A stretch of DNA of 64,000 nt, from the NCBI RefSeq assembly GCF_044197065.1, contig NZ_JBIQOI010000007.1, forward strand, positions 62,001 through 126,000, written 5' to 3'. The position numbers and the translations under genes are program-made. Positions 15,886 to 23,704 of this stretch are shown here, piece after piece (the first letter of the stretch is position 1; each line of letters opens with the position of its first letter). The notes under the pieces are model-generated. The model searched no databases. It was given only the letters and a program-made list of their open reading frames with translations, and was not told the origin of the DNA. The DNA comes from Kluyvera ascorbata_C (GTDB lineage: Bacteria > Pseudomonadota > Gammaproteobacteria > Enterobacterales > Enterobacteriaceae).

Positions 15886-15991
15886 CGTCTAAGCCATAAT
15901 CTGAGGTAAAGTTAAATGAAGTCTAACAGAGAACCCTTTCTCAGTATGCGCTCAAGCTGTTAGTATTAGCCTCTTTTTTAAGGAGCCTGAA

Positions 15992-16543
15992 ATGACAAAG
16001 CAGCCCGAAGACTGGCTCGACGACGTCCCCGGTGATGATATCGAAGACGAAGATGATGAAATTATCTGGGTCAGCAAGAGTGAAATTAAACGTGATGCCG
16101 AAGAGCTGAAGAAGCTTGGGGTAGAACTGGTTGAGCTCGGTAAGAACGCGCTGGATAAAATCCCGCTGGACGCCGACCTGCGCGCCGCCATTGAACTGGC
16201 GCAGCGTATTAAGATGGAAGGCCGCCGCCGCCAGCTGCAGCTGATTGGTAAAATGCTGCGTCAGCGTGACGTAGAACCTTTCCGCCAGGCGCTGGATAAG
16301 CTGAAAAACCGCCACAACCAGCAGGTTGTTGTTTTCCACAAGCTGGAACAACTGCGTGACCGTATGGTTGACGGTAGCGATGAAGCCATCGAAGAAGTGA
16401 TGAACCTGTGGCCTGACGCCGACCGTCAGCAACTGCGTTCGCTGGTGCGTAACGCCAGGAAAGAAAAAGCCGGTAATAAGCCGCCGAAATCTTCCCGCCA
16501 GATCTTCCAGTATCTGCGCGAGCTGTCCGAAAACCAGGACTAA
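15992..16543 (+). CDS. darP: Ribosome biogenesis factor DarP (YjgA)
   Basis: A 183-residue protein that associates with late 50S precursors and supports peptidyl-transferase-centre maturation. It has the acidic N-terminus (EDWLDDVPGDDIEDEDDE) and the long basic helical body (EGRRRQLQLIGKMLRQRDVEP) of the family, and equals E. coli YjgA in length. AAGGAG lies seven bases before the ATG. A strong terminator follows at 16555. Confidence 0.95.
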   Translation: MTKQPEDWLDDVPGDDIEDEDDEIIWVSKSEIKRDAEELKKLGVELVELGKNALDKIPLDADLRAAIELAQRIKMEGRRRQLQLIGKMLRQRDVEPFRQALDKLKNRHNQQVVVFHKLEQLRDRMVDGSDEAIEEVMNLWPDADRQQLRSLVRNARKEKAGNKPPKSSRQIFQYLRELSENQD

Positions 16544-16554
16544 GCGTTGAGAAA

Positions 16555-16582
16555 ATGCCCTCTTCGTGAGGGTATTTTTTTA
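16555..16582 (+). terminator. darP intrinsic terminator
   Basis: ATGCCCTC, loop TTCGT, GAGGGTAT forms an eight-pair stem (one G-U) directly followed by seven T, 11 bases after the darP stop. Confidence 0.88.
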
Positions 16583-16595
16583 TCTGCGTGTGACC

Positions 16596-16675
16596 GCCTG
16601 ATGGCGCTTCGCTTATCAGGCCTACAATTGGCACCGAATGTAGGCCGGATAAGGCGTTTACGCCGCCATCCGGCA
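16596..16675. repeat. REP/BIME element
   Basis: GCCTGATGGCGCTTCGCTTA-TCAGGCCTAC and GTAGGCCGGATAAGGCGTTT-ACGCCGCCATCCGGCA form a two-unit REP element between darP and the convergent GNAT gene. Confidence 0.85.
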
Positions 16676-16686
16676 ATGATGCCTCG

Positions 16687-17208
16687 TTATGCCATCACAA
16701 TCCGGCACAAATCATCGTTGAAGCGCTGGTACTGCGCCTCGTCAATCGGCTGCGGGTAGCTCAGCACGATCAGTTCGTGATCGGCGATACCGGGATGATA
16801 GGTCGGGTGCGCGTGCGGCCACGGGTTGGCGAAGAATCCCATGCTTTCATAGAAACGCAGGCGCTTGTGGGCTATCTCGGTGGTCAGCGGGTCGATTTCC
16901 AGAATGGTTTTCGCCGCACGTTCAAGGATTTGCCCCAGCAGGCGTTTGCCGTAGCCCTGCGAACGCAGGCTGCTGTCGACCGCCAGATGTTCAATGTAGA
17001 CGTAGCCGTCGAACGCCCAGCATCCGCTCATGCCGATAAACTGTTCGCCGTCGAACCACGCTTCCAGCGCGTAGTGCGGGGAGTTGAGCGCGCGCTGCTT
17101 GGCGGGGAGTTCGCGCTGTTCGTGCCAGGGGAAGGCGTGGGTGTAAAGCGTGTCTAGTGGGGGGAATAGGACGGAGTCGGTTGAGGTGATTTTTTTAGCG
17201 GTGAGCAT
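16687..17208 (-). CDS. GNAT-family N-acetyltransferase
   Basis: A 173-residue acetyl-CoA-dependent acetyltransferase. The acetyl-CoA-binding motif A is LAVDSSLRSQGYGKRLL (RxxGxG/A type), preceded by the strand YVYIEHL, and the motif B helix contains RLRFYESMGF. ATG 17208 (MLTAKKITSTD) is chosen because the open frame upstream of it (MRGARSIQPFPRN) has no typical coding pattern; the RBS (GGAA) is weak. The acceptor substrate is unknown. It lies between darP and mpl, where E. coli K-12 has no gene. Confidence 0.78.
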   Translation of the reverse strand: MLTAKKITSTDSVLFPPLDTLYTHAFPWHEQRELPAKQRALNSPHYALEAWFDGEQFIGMSGCWAFDGYVYIEHLAVDSSLRSQGYGKRLLGQILERAAKTILEIDPLTTEIAHKRLRFYESMGFFANPWPHAHPTYHPGIADHELIVLSYPQPIDEAQYQRFNDDLCRIVMA

Positions 17209-17245
17209 TTTTGGGTTCCGGGGAAAGGGCTGGATCGAGCGAGCT

Positions 17246-17333
17246 CCCCTCACCCCGGCCCTCTCCCCAAAGGGGCGAGGGAGAAAACCGTCCGGTCCCC
17301 TCTCCCCCGTGGGGAGAGGGTTAGGGTGAGGGG
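17246..17333. repeat. About 90-bp CCCCTCACCCC...GGGTGAGGGG palindromic element
   Basis: Second full copy of the element at 8162, with the same outer arms (CCCCTCACCCCGGCCCTC / GAGAGGGTTAGGGTGAGGGG), inner hairpins and GAGAAAACCG spacer. It fills the gap between the mpl stop and the GNAT gene, both on the minus strand. Confidence 0.8.
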
Positions 17334-17361
17334 AAACCCGCTCAGCGCAAAAACAGGCGAA

Positions 17362-18732
17362 TTATTCCTGCTGCGCTTTCTTCGCCAGCCCGTCGAGCAG
17401 CTTCTGATGAATGCCGCCGAAGCCGCCGTTACTCATCACCAGAATATGGTCGCCAGGCTCGGCGCTCTTCACAATCATATCGGCCAGCGTATCCACGTCG
17501 GCGCTCCAGTGCGCAGGCTGCACGCAGGCTTCCGCCACTTCCGCGACCTGCCACGGAATATGCTGAGGCTGCAGCAGGAACACTTCATCCGCGCGGCCCA
17601 GAGACGGCGCCAGGTCGTCTTTGCAGACGCCCATTTTCATGGTGTTCGAACGTGGCTCCAGCACGGCGATGATTTTCGCGGTACCGCCAACTTTGCCACG
17701 CAGCGCTTGCAGCGTCGCGAGGATAGCCGTTGGGTGGTGCGCGAAGTCGTCGTAAACGCAAACGCCGTTGGCTTCGCCGCGAAGCTCCAGACGACGACGG
17801 GCGTTGATAAAGCTGCCCAGCGCGTTGGCGGCATCGGCTGGGGTCACACCCACATGACGCGCGGCGGCAATCGCCATCAGACCGTTATGCATGTTGTGCT
17901 CGCCCACCAGGCCCCACTTCACTTCACCCACTTTCTCACCGTCGAGCAGCACTTCCCACTCGGAGGCGTCAGTGTTGAGCTTTTTCGCCTGCCAGTGGCC
18001 CTGTTCGCCCACCAGCTCCTGCTCGCTCCAGCAGCCCATCGCCATCACCTGTTTCAGGTTCGCGTCGTTTTCCGGCAGGATGATGCGACCTTGACCCGGA
18101 ACGATACGCACCAGATGGTGGAACTGTTTCTGGATTGCTTTCAGATCGTCGAAGATGTCCGCGTGATCGAACTCAAGGTTGTTGAGGATCAGCGTGCGCG
18201 GGCAGTAATGCACGAATTTGGAACGCTTATCGAAGAAGGCGCAGTCGTATTCATCGGCTTCAATCACGAAGAACGGGCTGTCGCCCAGACGCGCGGAAAC
18301 CTCGAAGTTACCCGGTACGCCGCCGATCACGAAGCCCGGCTTGTAGCCGCACTCTTCGAGGATCCAGGTCGCCATACCGGCGGTGGTGGTTTTACCGTGG
18401 GTACCGGCAACCGCCACAACCCAGCGGTCGCGAAGCACGAAGTCGTGCAGCCACTGCGGGCCGGACATGTACGGAATGTTCTTCTCCAGCACCGCTTCTA
18501 CACACGGATTACCGCGCGTCATCGCGTTGCCGATGATCACCAGGTCCGGCTGAGGGTCGAGCTGACTTGCGTCATATCCCTGAATTAAATCAATACCTTG
18601 CTTTTCAAGCAGCGTGCTCATCGGGGGATACACATTGGCATCCGAACCCGTGACTTCGTGACCCAGCGAACGGGCCAGCATCGCCAGACCGCCCATGAAG
18701 GTGCCACAAATACCCAAAATATGAATGCGCAT
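17362..18732 (-). CDS. mpl: UDP-MurNAc:L-Ala-gamma-D-Glu-meso-DAP ligase
   Basis: Cytoplasmic peptidoglycan-recycling ligase that joins recovered murein tripeptide to UDP-N-acetylmuramic acid. The 456 residues (E. coli 457) show the Mur-ligase layout: N-terminal Rossmann part with GICGTFMGGLA, ATP-binding P-loop AVAGTHGKTTTAG with Lys114, central motif NNLEFDHADIF, and the C-terminal domain with EPRSNTMKMG. It is divergent from fbp with about 176 bp between. The start ATG gives the family N-terminus MRIHILGICGT. Confidence 0.96.
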   Translation of the reverse strand: MRIHILGICGTFMGGLAMLARSLGHEVTGSDANVYPPMSTLLEKQGIDLIQGYDASQLDPQPDLVIIGNAMTRGNPCVEAVLEKNIPYMSGPQWLHDFVLRDRWVVAVAGTHGKTTTAGMATWILEECGYKPGFVIGGVPGNFEVSARLGDSPFFVIEADEYDCAFFDKRSKFVHYCPRTLILNNLEFDHADIFDDLKAIQKQFHHLVRIVPGQGRIILPENDANLKQVMAMGCWSEQELVGEQGHWQAKKLNTDASEWEVLLDGEKVGEVKWGLVGEHNMHNGLMAIAAARHVGVTPADAANALGSFINARRRLELRGEANGVCVYDDFAHHPTAILATLQALRGKVGGTAKIIAVLEPRSNTMKMGVCKDDLAPSLGRADEVFLLQPQHIPWQVAEVAEACVQPAHWSADVDTLADMIVKSAEPGDHILVMSNGGFGGIHQKLLDGLAKKAQQE

Positions 18733-18908
18733 ACGTCACTATCCTTTTTTTATCTGCTTCGCATTTTACCCATATGTTTGCCGTCATAGAAATGCATTTC
18801 AGGATATTCCGTAGTTTGCTGGCGCGATTCACCTGTGCGTATTTTTTTTATTCTTTGTTAAGATTGTTGCAGTCGTTTTACTCAACATCCACTGTCAGGG
18901 AAAGTGTT

Positions 18909-19907
18909 ATGAAAACGTTAGGTGAATTTATTGTCGAAAAGCAGCACGAGTTCTCTCATGCTACCGGTGAGCTCACTGCTTTGTTGTCGGCAATAAAGTT
19001 AGGTGCCAAGATCATCCACCGCGATATCAATAAGGCCGGTCTGGTCGATATCCTGGGTGCCAGCGGCGCAGAAAACGTACAGGGAGAAGTACAACAAAAG
19101 CTCGATTTGTTCGCCAACGAGAAGCTGAAAGCCGCGCTGCGCGCCCGTGACATCGTCGCTGGTATCGCCTCCGAAGAAGAAGACGAAATTGTCGTATTCG
19201 ACGGCTGCGAACATGCGAAGTATGTGGTCCTGATGGACCCGCTGGATGGCTCATCTAATATCGACGTTAACGTCTCTGTCGGTACTATCTTCTCTATCTA
19301 CCGCCGCGTGACCCCAGTGGGTACGCCGGTCACCGAAGAAGATTTCCTGCAGCCGGGTAACCGTCAGGTGGCCGCGGGTTACGTGGTTTACGGCTCCTCC
19401 ACCATGCTGGTGTACACCACCGGCTGCGGCGTGCATGCCTTTACCTACGACCCGTCGCTCGGCGTGTTCTGCCTGTGCCAGGAACGTATGCGCTTCCCGC
19501 AGCGCGGCAGCACCTACTCCATCAACGAAGGCAACTACATCAAGTTCCCGAACGGGGTGAAGAAGTACATTAAGTTCTGCCAGGAAGAAGATAAGTCCAC
19601 GCAGCGCCCGTACACCTCACGCTACATCGGTTCTCTGGTTGCCGATTTCCACCGCAACCTGCTGAAAGGCGGGATCTACCTGTACCCAAGCACCGCCAGC
19701 CACCCGGAAGGGAAGCTGCGTCTGCTGTATGAGTGCAACCCGATGGCGTTCCTCGCGGAACAGGCCGGCGGAAAGGCCAGCGATGGGAAAGAGCGTATTC
19801 TGGATATCGTGCCGGAAACGCTGCACCAGCGTCGTTCGTTCTTCGTGGGGAACGACCATATGGTGGAAGACGTGGAACGTCTGATTCGCGAGTTCCCGGA
19901 CGCGTAA
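18909..19907 (+). CDS. fbp: Fructose-1,6-bisphosphatase, class I
   Basis: Key gluconeogenic phosphatase converting fructose-1,6-bisphosphate to fructose-6-phosphate. The 332-residue product nearly equals E. coli Fbp, with the metal-binding motif DPLDGSSNID near residues 109-118 and the upstream Glu-rich loop SEEEDEIV. ATG 18909 (MKTLGEFIVEKQ) preceded by AGGGA is the family start; a longer in-frame opening from 18774 lies in the AT-rich promoter. A REP element follows it. Confidence 0.96.
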   Translation: MKTLGEFIVEKQHEFSHATGELTALLSAIKLGAKIIHRDINKAGLVDILGASGAENVQGEVQQKLDLFANEKLKAALRARDIVAGIASEEEDEIVVFDGCEHAKYVVLMDPLDGSSNIDVNVSVGTIFSIYRRVTPVGTPVTEEDFLQPGNRQVAAGYVVYGSSTMLVYTTGCGVHAFTYDPSLGVFCLCQERMRFPQRGSTYSINEGNYIKFPNGVKKYIKFCQEEDKSTQRPYTSRYIGSLVADFHRNLLKGGIYLYPSTASHPEGKLRLLYECNPMAFLAEQAGGKASDGKERILDIVPETLHQRRSFFVGNDHMVEDVERLIREFPDA

Positions 19908-19917
19908 TCGCAGTATC

Positions 19918-20015
19918 CCGGCCTACATCACGTAGTAGGCCGGATAAGCGAAGCGCCATCCGGCACGATGCGGTGATATTGCCGGATGGCGGCGTAAACG
20001 CCTTATCCGGCCTAC
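19918..20015. repeat. REP/BIME element
   Basis: GGCCTACatcacGTAGTAGGCC followed by GTAGGCCGGATAAGCGAAGC-GCCATCCGGCA and GCCGGATGGCGGCGTAAACG-CCTTATCCGGCCTAC: a multi-unit REP between convergent fbp and the chemoreceptor gene. Confidence 0.85.
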
Positions 20016-20031
20016 AAAATCGGTAACCCGA

Positions 20032-21597
20032 TTACGATACCTGCAACCGGAACGAAGACATCGCCGCCACCAGCGCCTGCGACTGTTCTTCCAGCGAACG
20101 GGTTGCCGCCGACGACTGCTGTACCAGCGCCGCGTTCTGCTGCGCCGTCTCATCCATCTGACTCACCGCAATATTCACCTGCTCAATGCCGCGACTCTGC
20201 TCCTGTGACGCGCTGGCAATCTCGCGCATCAGTTTGGTCATGCGCATCACTTCGCTGGCAATCTCATCCATGGTCTCCCCCGCCTGCTGCGCAAGGTCGC
20301 TGCCTTCGCTGACGTGGGTTTGTGAGGCGGAAATCAGCTGACGAATCTCTTTGGCGGCATCCGCGCTGCGGCTTGCCAGATTACGTACCTCCCCGGCAAC
20401 AACGGCGAACCCACGCCCCTGTTCGCCCGCGCGCGCCGCTTCTACCGAGGCGTTCAGCGCCAGAATGTTAGTCTGGAAGGCAATGCCGTCAATCACGCCG
20501 AGGATATCGGCGATGCGGTTGGCGCTTCCGGCAATATCCTGCATTTTTTCAATCACGTAGCAGACCATTTCGCTGCCGCGATCGGCGGTATCGGAAACCT
20601 CCTGCGCCAGCTTGTGCGCCTGGTCGGCATTATCGGCGTTTTGCTTCACGGTGGCGGTGATCTCTTCCATGCTGGCTGCGGTTTGCTCAAGCGACGTCGC
20701 CGTCGACTCGGTGCGCTGCGCCAGATGGTTGTTGCCCGCGGTCAGTTCACGGCTGCCTACGTCAATCTGCGAGCTGGCGTCGCGCACGCGCATGACCGAG
20801 TTCATCATCGATTCGCGCATGCCGGTAATCGCCACGTTCAGGCGCTTAATCTCCGCGCTGCGCGCCTTCAGCGGTGAATGGGTTAAGTCCCCCGCCGCTA
20901 CCTGCTCCAGTTGGCCAATCGCTGCCGCCAGCGGTTTAAGCAGCAGATGACGCAGCTGCAGCCAGCCCAGCGCCATCACGCCTGCGGTCAGGAGAATGGC
21001 GATAATCATCAGCACCAGCACGCGGTTTTTGGTACTGTGCACCGCTGCGATTTCAATCTGGCCGCGAGACTCGCCCCAGTCCTGGAACGCGTGGATCGCC
21101 TCATCAAACTGGCGGGAGACCGGGATCATGGTCTTTTCCAGCAGATCGTAATAAGCATCGACGTTTTGTTGATTCAGCGCCGCCAGCATCGGCACGATCC
21201 CTTGCGTGTTGTAGGCTTCGAAGCTTTTCGTCACGTTCGCCAGCAGCAGTGCACCGTCGGCGTCATCCATTGAAGACTGGCCCACGTCGGCAATAATCTT
21301 TTGCCCCTGAGCCACTTCACCGTTGAGGATTTTTACCGCTTTCGTCGCATCGTCCAGCATGCCGATTTCCATCAGCCGAACAGCCTGGCTGGCTTCGTTA
21401 CGCGCACGCAATAGCAGCGTGTAACCTTCGTTAAGCTGAGTCATCTGGTCACTTTGCAGATGGTCGATACGTTGCAGAGAAGTGGAGCTTTTGGTGAGGG
21501 CATAAATGCCGATGCCGCTGACTAAAACCAGCAGCAGGGTCATCACGGCGAGCAGGGACAGCAGGCCGGTACGGATAGAGAGCGTTTTTAGCATCAT
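20032..21597 (-). CDS. Methyl-accepting chemotaxis protein, no C-terminal pentapeptide
   Basis: A 521-residue inner-membrane chemoreceptor. Layout: TM1 about 11-33, periplasmic four-helix ligand domain to about 187, TM2 about 190-212, HAMP, then the cytoplasmic signalling domain with the conserved hairpin tip (FQTNILALN, then EAARAGEQGRGFAVV). The C-terminus is FRLQVS, so it lacks the NWETF tether for CheR/CheB and should rely on other receptors for adaptation, like Trg or Tap. The ATG is doubled (ATGATG) and the RBS weak. A sigma-28-type promoter lies at 21641-21667. E. coli K-12 has no gene here between yjfF and fbp. Ligand unknown. Confidence 0.9.
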   Translation of the reverse strand: MMLKTLSIRTGLLSLLAVMTLLLVLVSGIGIYALTKSSTSLQRIDHLQSDQMTQLNEGYTLLLRARNEASQAVRLMEIGMLDDATKAVKILNGEVAQGQKIIADVGQSSMDDADGALLLANVTKSFEAYNTQGIVPMLAALNQQNVDAYYDLLEKTMIPVSRQFDEAIHAFQDWGESRGQIEIAAVHSTKNRVLVLMIIAILLTAGVMALGWLQLRHLLLKPLAAAIGQLEQVAAGDLTHSPLKARSAEIKRLNVAITGMRESMMNSVMRVRDASSQIDVGSRELTAGNNHLAQRTESTATSLEQTAASMEEITATVKQNADNADQAHKLAQEVSDTADRGSEMVCYVIEKMQDIAGSANRIADILGVIDGIAFQTNILALNASVEAARAGEQGRGFAVVAGEVRNLASRSADAAKEIRQLISASQTHVSEGSDLAQQAGETMDEIASEVMRMTKLMREIASASQEQSRGIEQVNIAVSQMDETAQQNAALVQQSSAATRSLEEQSQALVAAMSSFRLQVS

Positions 21598-21604
21598 TGT
21601 GTTG

Positions 21605-21658
21605 TCCGGTAGCAGGGGTACTGTTTGGCGTAAAAGGTTAGTATCGGCTGCTACCGGA
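21605..21658. promoter_or_regulatory. 11-bp inverted repeat overlapping the chemoreceptor promoter
   Basis: TCCGGTAGCAG (21605-21615) and CTGCTACCGGA (21648-21658) are exact inverted copies. The right arm fills the spacer of the sigma-28-type promoter and the left arm lies in the expected 5' leader. It could be an operator or a leader stem-loop; no regulator is assigned. Confidence 0.4.
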
Positions 21659-21667
21659 AAAACATTA
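21641..21667 (-). promoter_or_regulatory. Sigma-28 (FliA) promoter of the 521-residue chemoreceptor
   Basis: On the minus strand TAATGTTT-N11-GCCGATAC matches the FliA consensus TAAAGTTT-N11-GCCGATAA with two mismatches and exact spacing, 44 bp upstream of the start codon. This ties the gene to the flagellar class 3 regulon. Confidence 0.8.
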
Positions 21668-21680
21668 GTGTTTCAGTGTG

Positions 21681-22682
21681 TTAGTCCTTTGTTACTGCTG
21701 GGCTAACGCGGGTCACCGCCGCGTTCTGGCGGTTCTCCCACAGCACCGTCAGCGCACGCTGGAGCGCGATGAAAATAAACAGCAAAATGCCGATGGCGAT
21801 TTTCGTCCACCAGGAACTTAGCGTGCCGTCGAAGTTGATGTAGGTCTGAATCAGCCCCTGAATGCCAACGCCGAACAGCGTACCGAGCACCGTACCGACA
21901 CCGCCGCTCAGCAGCGTGCCGCCAATCACCACCGAAGCAATGGCATCCAGCTCAACCCCAACGCCTGCCAGCGCATAGCCCGCCTGGGTATAGATGGAGA
22001 AGACGATACCGGCGAGCGTCGCCAGCCCGGTCGACAGCATATAAATACGCACGATGGTGCTGCGGGTCGGAATGCCCATCAGATTCGCCGAGATGGCGTT
22101 GCCGCCGATGGCATACACCTGATTACCAAAGCGCGTGCGGTGAGCCAGGAAGATCCCCAGAATCACCACCAACAGCATCAGCAGCCCCATTGCGCTCAGG
22201 CGACCACCGCCGGGAATGGTCCACGCCAGCCCGGAGAGGGTATCGTAGAGCGGATGATCGATAGGAATCGACTCCTCGGAAACCAGATAGCTGACGCCGC
22301 GCAGGAAGAACATCCCGGCAAGGGTAATGATAAACGCCGGGATCTTCAGGGCATCAATCAGCCAGCCCATAAACGCGCCGAAGGCGCAGCCCATTACCAA
22401 CACCAGCGGGAAGGCCACCATCGGCGACAGCCCCCAGAAGCCAATGGCTTTCGCTAAGAAGACGCCGGTAAAAGCGATCACCGAACCGACGGAGAGATCG
22501 ATCCCGCCGGAGAGGATCACAAAGGTCATACCTACCGCCACGATGCCCAAAAAGGCGTTGTCGGTCAGGATATTGCAAATCACCCGCGTGGACGCGAAGC
22601 CGGGAAACTGGGTCAGGCAGTAGAGATAGCCGAGGATGAACACGCCCAGGGTGATCATCAACGGTAAATTACGTTTTATCAT
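21681..22682 (-). CDS. yjfF: Galactofuranose ABC transporter permease YjfF
   Basis: A 333-residue inner-membrane permease (E. coli 331) of the ribose/galactose type, the second permease of the galactofuranose uptake system YtfQRT-YjfF. About eight to ten membrane segments; family motif ILSGGIDLSVGSVIAFTG near residue 60 and GVGVELDAIASVVIGGTLLSGGVGT near 245. The gene overlaps the end of ytfT by 14 bases, indicating coupling. It is the last gene of the operon. Confidence 0.94.
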   Translation of the reverse strand: MIKRNLPLMITLGVFILGYLYCLTQFPGFASTRVICNILTDNAFLGIVAVGMTFVILSGGIDLSVGSVIAFTGVFLAKAIGFWGLSPMVAFPLVLVMGCAFGAFMGWLIDALKIPAFIITLAGMFFLRGVSYLVSEESIPIDHPLYDTLSGLAWTIPGGGRLSAMGLLMLLVVILGIFLAHRTRFGNQVYAIGGNAISANLMGIPTRSTIVRIYMLSTGLATLAGIVFSIYTQAGYALAGVGVELDAIASVVIGGTLLSGGVGTVLGTLFGVGIQGLIQTYINFDGTLSSWWTKIAIGILLFIFIALQRALTVLWENRQNAAVTRVSPAVTKD

Positions 22683-23694
22683 CGCGGCGAACCCTCTTCA
22701 GCATCTGAATAAAGCGCGGCGATTGGACAATCAGCACGCACATTACCACCACCGCCTTCACGACCTGATTCAGCTCAGGTGGGAAACCGGAGAGCAAAAT
22801 ACCGGTGTTCATACCCTGAATAATCAGCGCGCCGACCACCGACAGCAGCAGGTTAAAGCGCCCGCCCATCAGCGAGCCGCCGCCTATCACCACCGCCAGA
22901 ATGGCGTCGAGCTCCAGCCATAGCCCGGCGTTGTTGGCATCGGCACCACGAATGTCCGCCGCCACAATGGTGCCGGCAATCGCCGCGCAGACACCGCTCA
23001 GCACGTAGGCCAGCATCACCACAATGCGGGTATTTACCCCAGCGTTTTTTGCCGCGCGGATGTTGATCCCTACCGCTTCGATAAACATGCCGAGGGCGGT
23101 TTTACGCGCCAGCAGCCAGAAAATCACCAGCGTCACCAGCGCAATAATCACCGGCGTCGGGAACAGCAGAAACTTGCCGCTGCCAATCCACGCCAGCGAC
23201 GGCGAGTCGAAGGTAACGATTTGCCCGGAGGTGATGAGCTGCGCCACCCCGCGTCCGGCCACCATCAAAATCAACGTTGCCACAAAGGGCTGAATTTTGA
23301 GGATGGCGACCAGAATGCCGTTCCACAGCCCTGCCAGCACGCCGGAGCCCAGCGCCGCCAGCAGCACCACCGGCAGGCTATGTCCGGCCACGGTCATTGA
23401 GGCGGCGGTCGCCCCGGCAATCGCCATGACCGCGCCCACGGAAAGATCGATACCGCCGGTAGCAATCACCAGCGTCATGCCAATCGCCAGCAGCGCCACC
23501 GGGGCGGCGCGGTTGAGGATATCAATCGGGCTACCGAACAGGCGGCCATCCTGTAGCGTTATCTGGAAAAAGTGCGGCGCGACAAGGCTATCCACCAGCA
23601 GCACCAGAATCAGCGCCGCAATCTGCGGCATACCCGGCGGCCAGCGAAAACGTCGCGCGGGCTGGCCGGGTTGAGGAACGGATCGAGGCATCAC
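22669..23694 (-). CDS. ytfT: Galactofuranose ABC transporter permease YtfT
   Basis: First permease of the galactofuranose importer, 341 residues as in E. coli. Motifs: VIATGGIDLSVGAVMAIAG and GLWLELDAILAVVIGGGSLMGG, typical of pentose/hexose ABC permeases. Start: GTG 23694 directly followed by ATG 23691, with AAGGAG six to nine bases upstream; GTG gives the same length and N-terminus (MMPRSVP) as E. coli YtfT. A longer frame would overlap ytfR and lacks an RBS of its own. Confidence 0.92.
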   Translation of the reverse strand: MMPRSVPQPGQPARRFRWPPGMPQIAALILVLLVDSLVAPHFFQITLQDGRLFGSPIDILNRAAPVALLAIGMTLVIATGGIDLSVGAVMAIAGATAASMTVAGHSLPVVLLAALGSGVLAGLWNGILVAILKIQPFVATLILMVAGRGVAQLITSGQIVTFDSPSLAWIGSGKFLLFPTPVIIALVTLVIFWLLARKTALGMFIEAVGINIRAAKNAGVNTRIVVMLAYVLSGVCAAIAGTIVAADIRGADANNAGLWLELDAILAVVIGGGSLMGGRFNLLLSVVGALIIQGMNTGILLSGFPPELNQVVKAVVVMCVLIVQSPRFIQMLKRVRRDDKT

Positions 23695-23704
23695 GGTGTA
23701 CTCC

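Noticed and set aside
17326..18588. 420-residue open frame antisense to mpl
   Set aside because: Begins inside a palindromic repeat and mirrors mpl; no independent coding signal.
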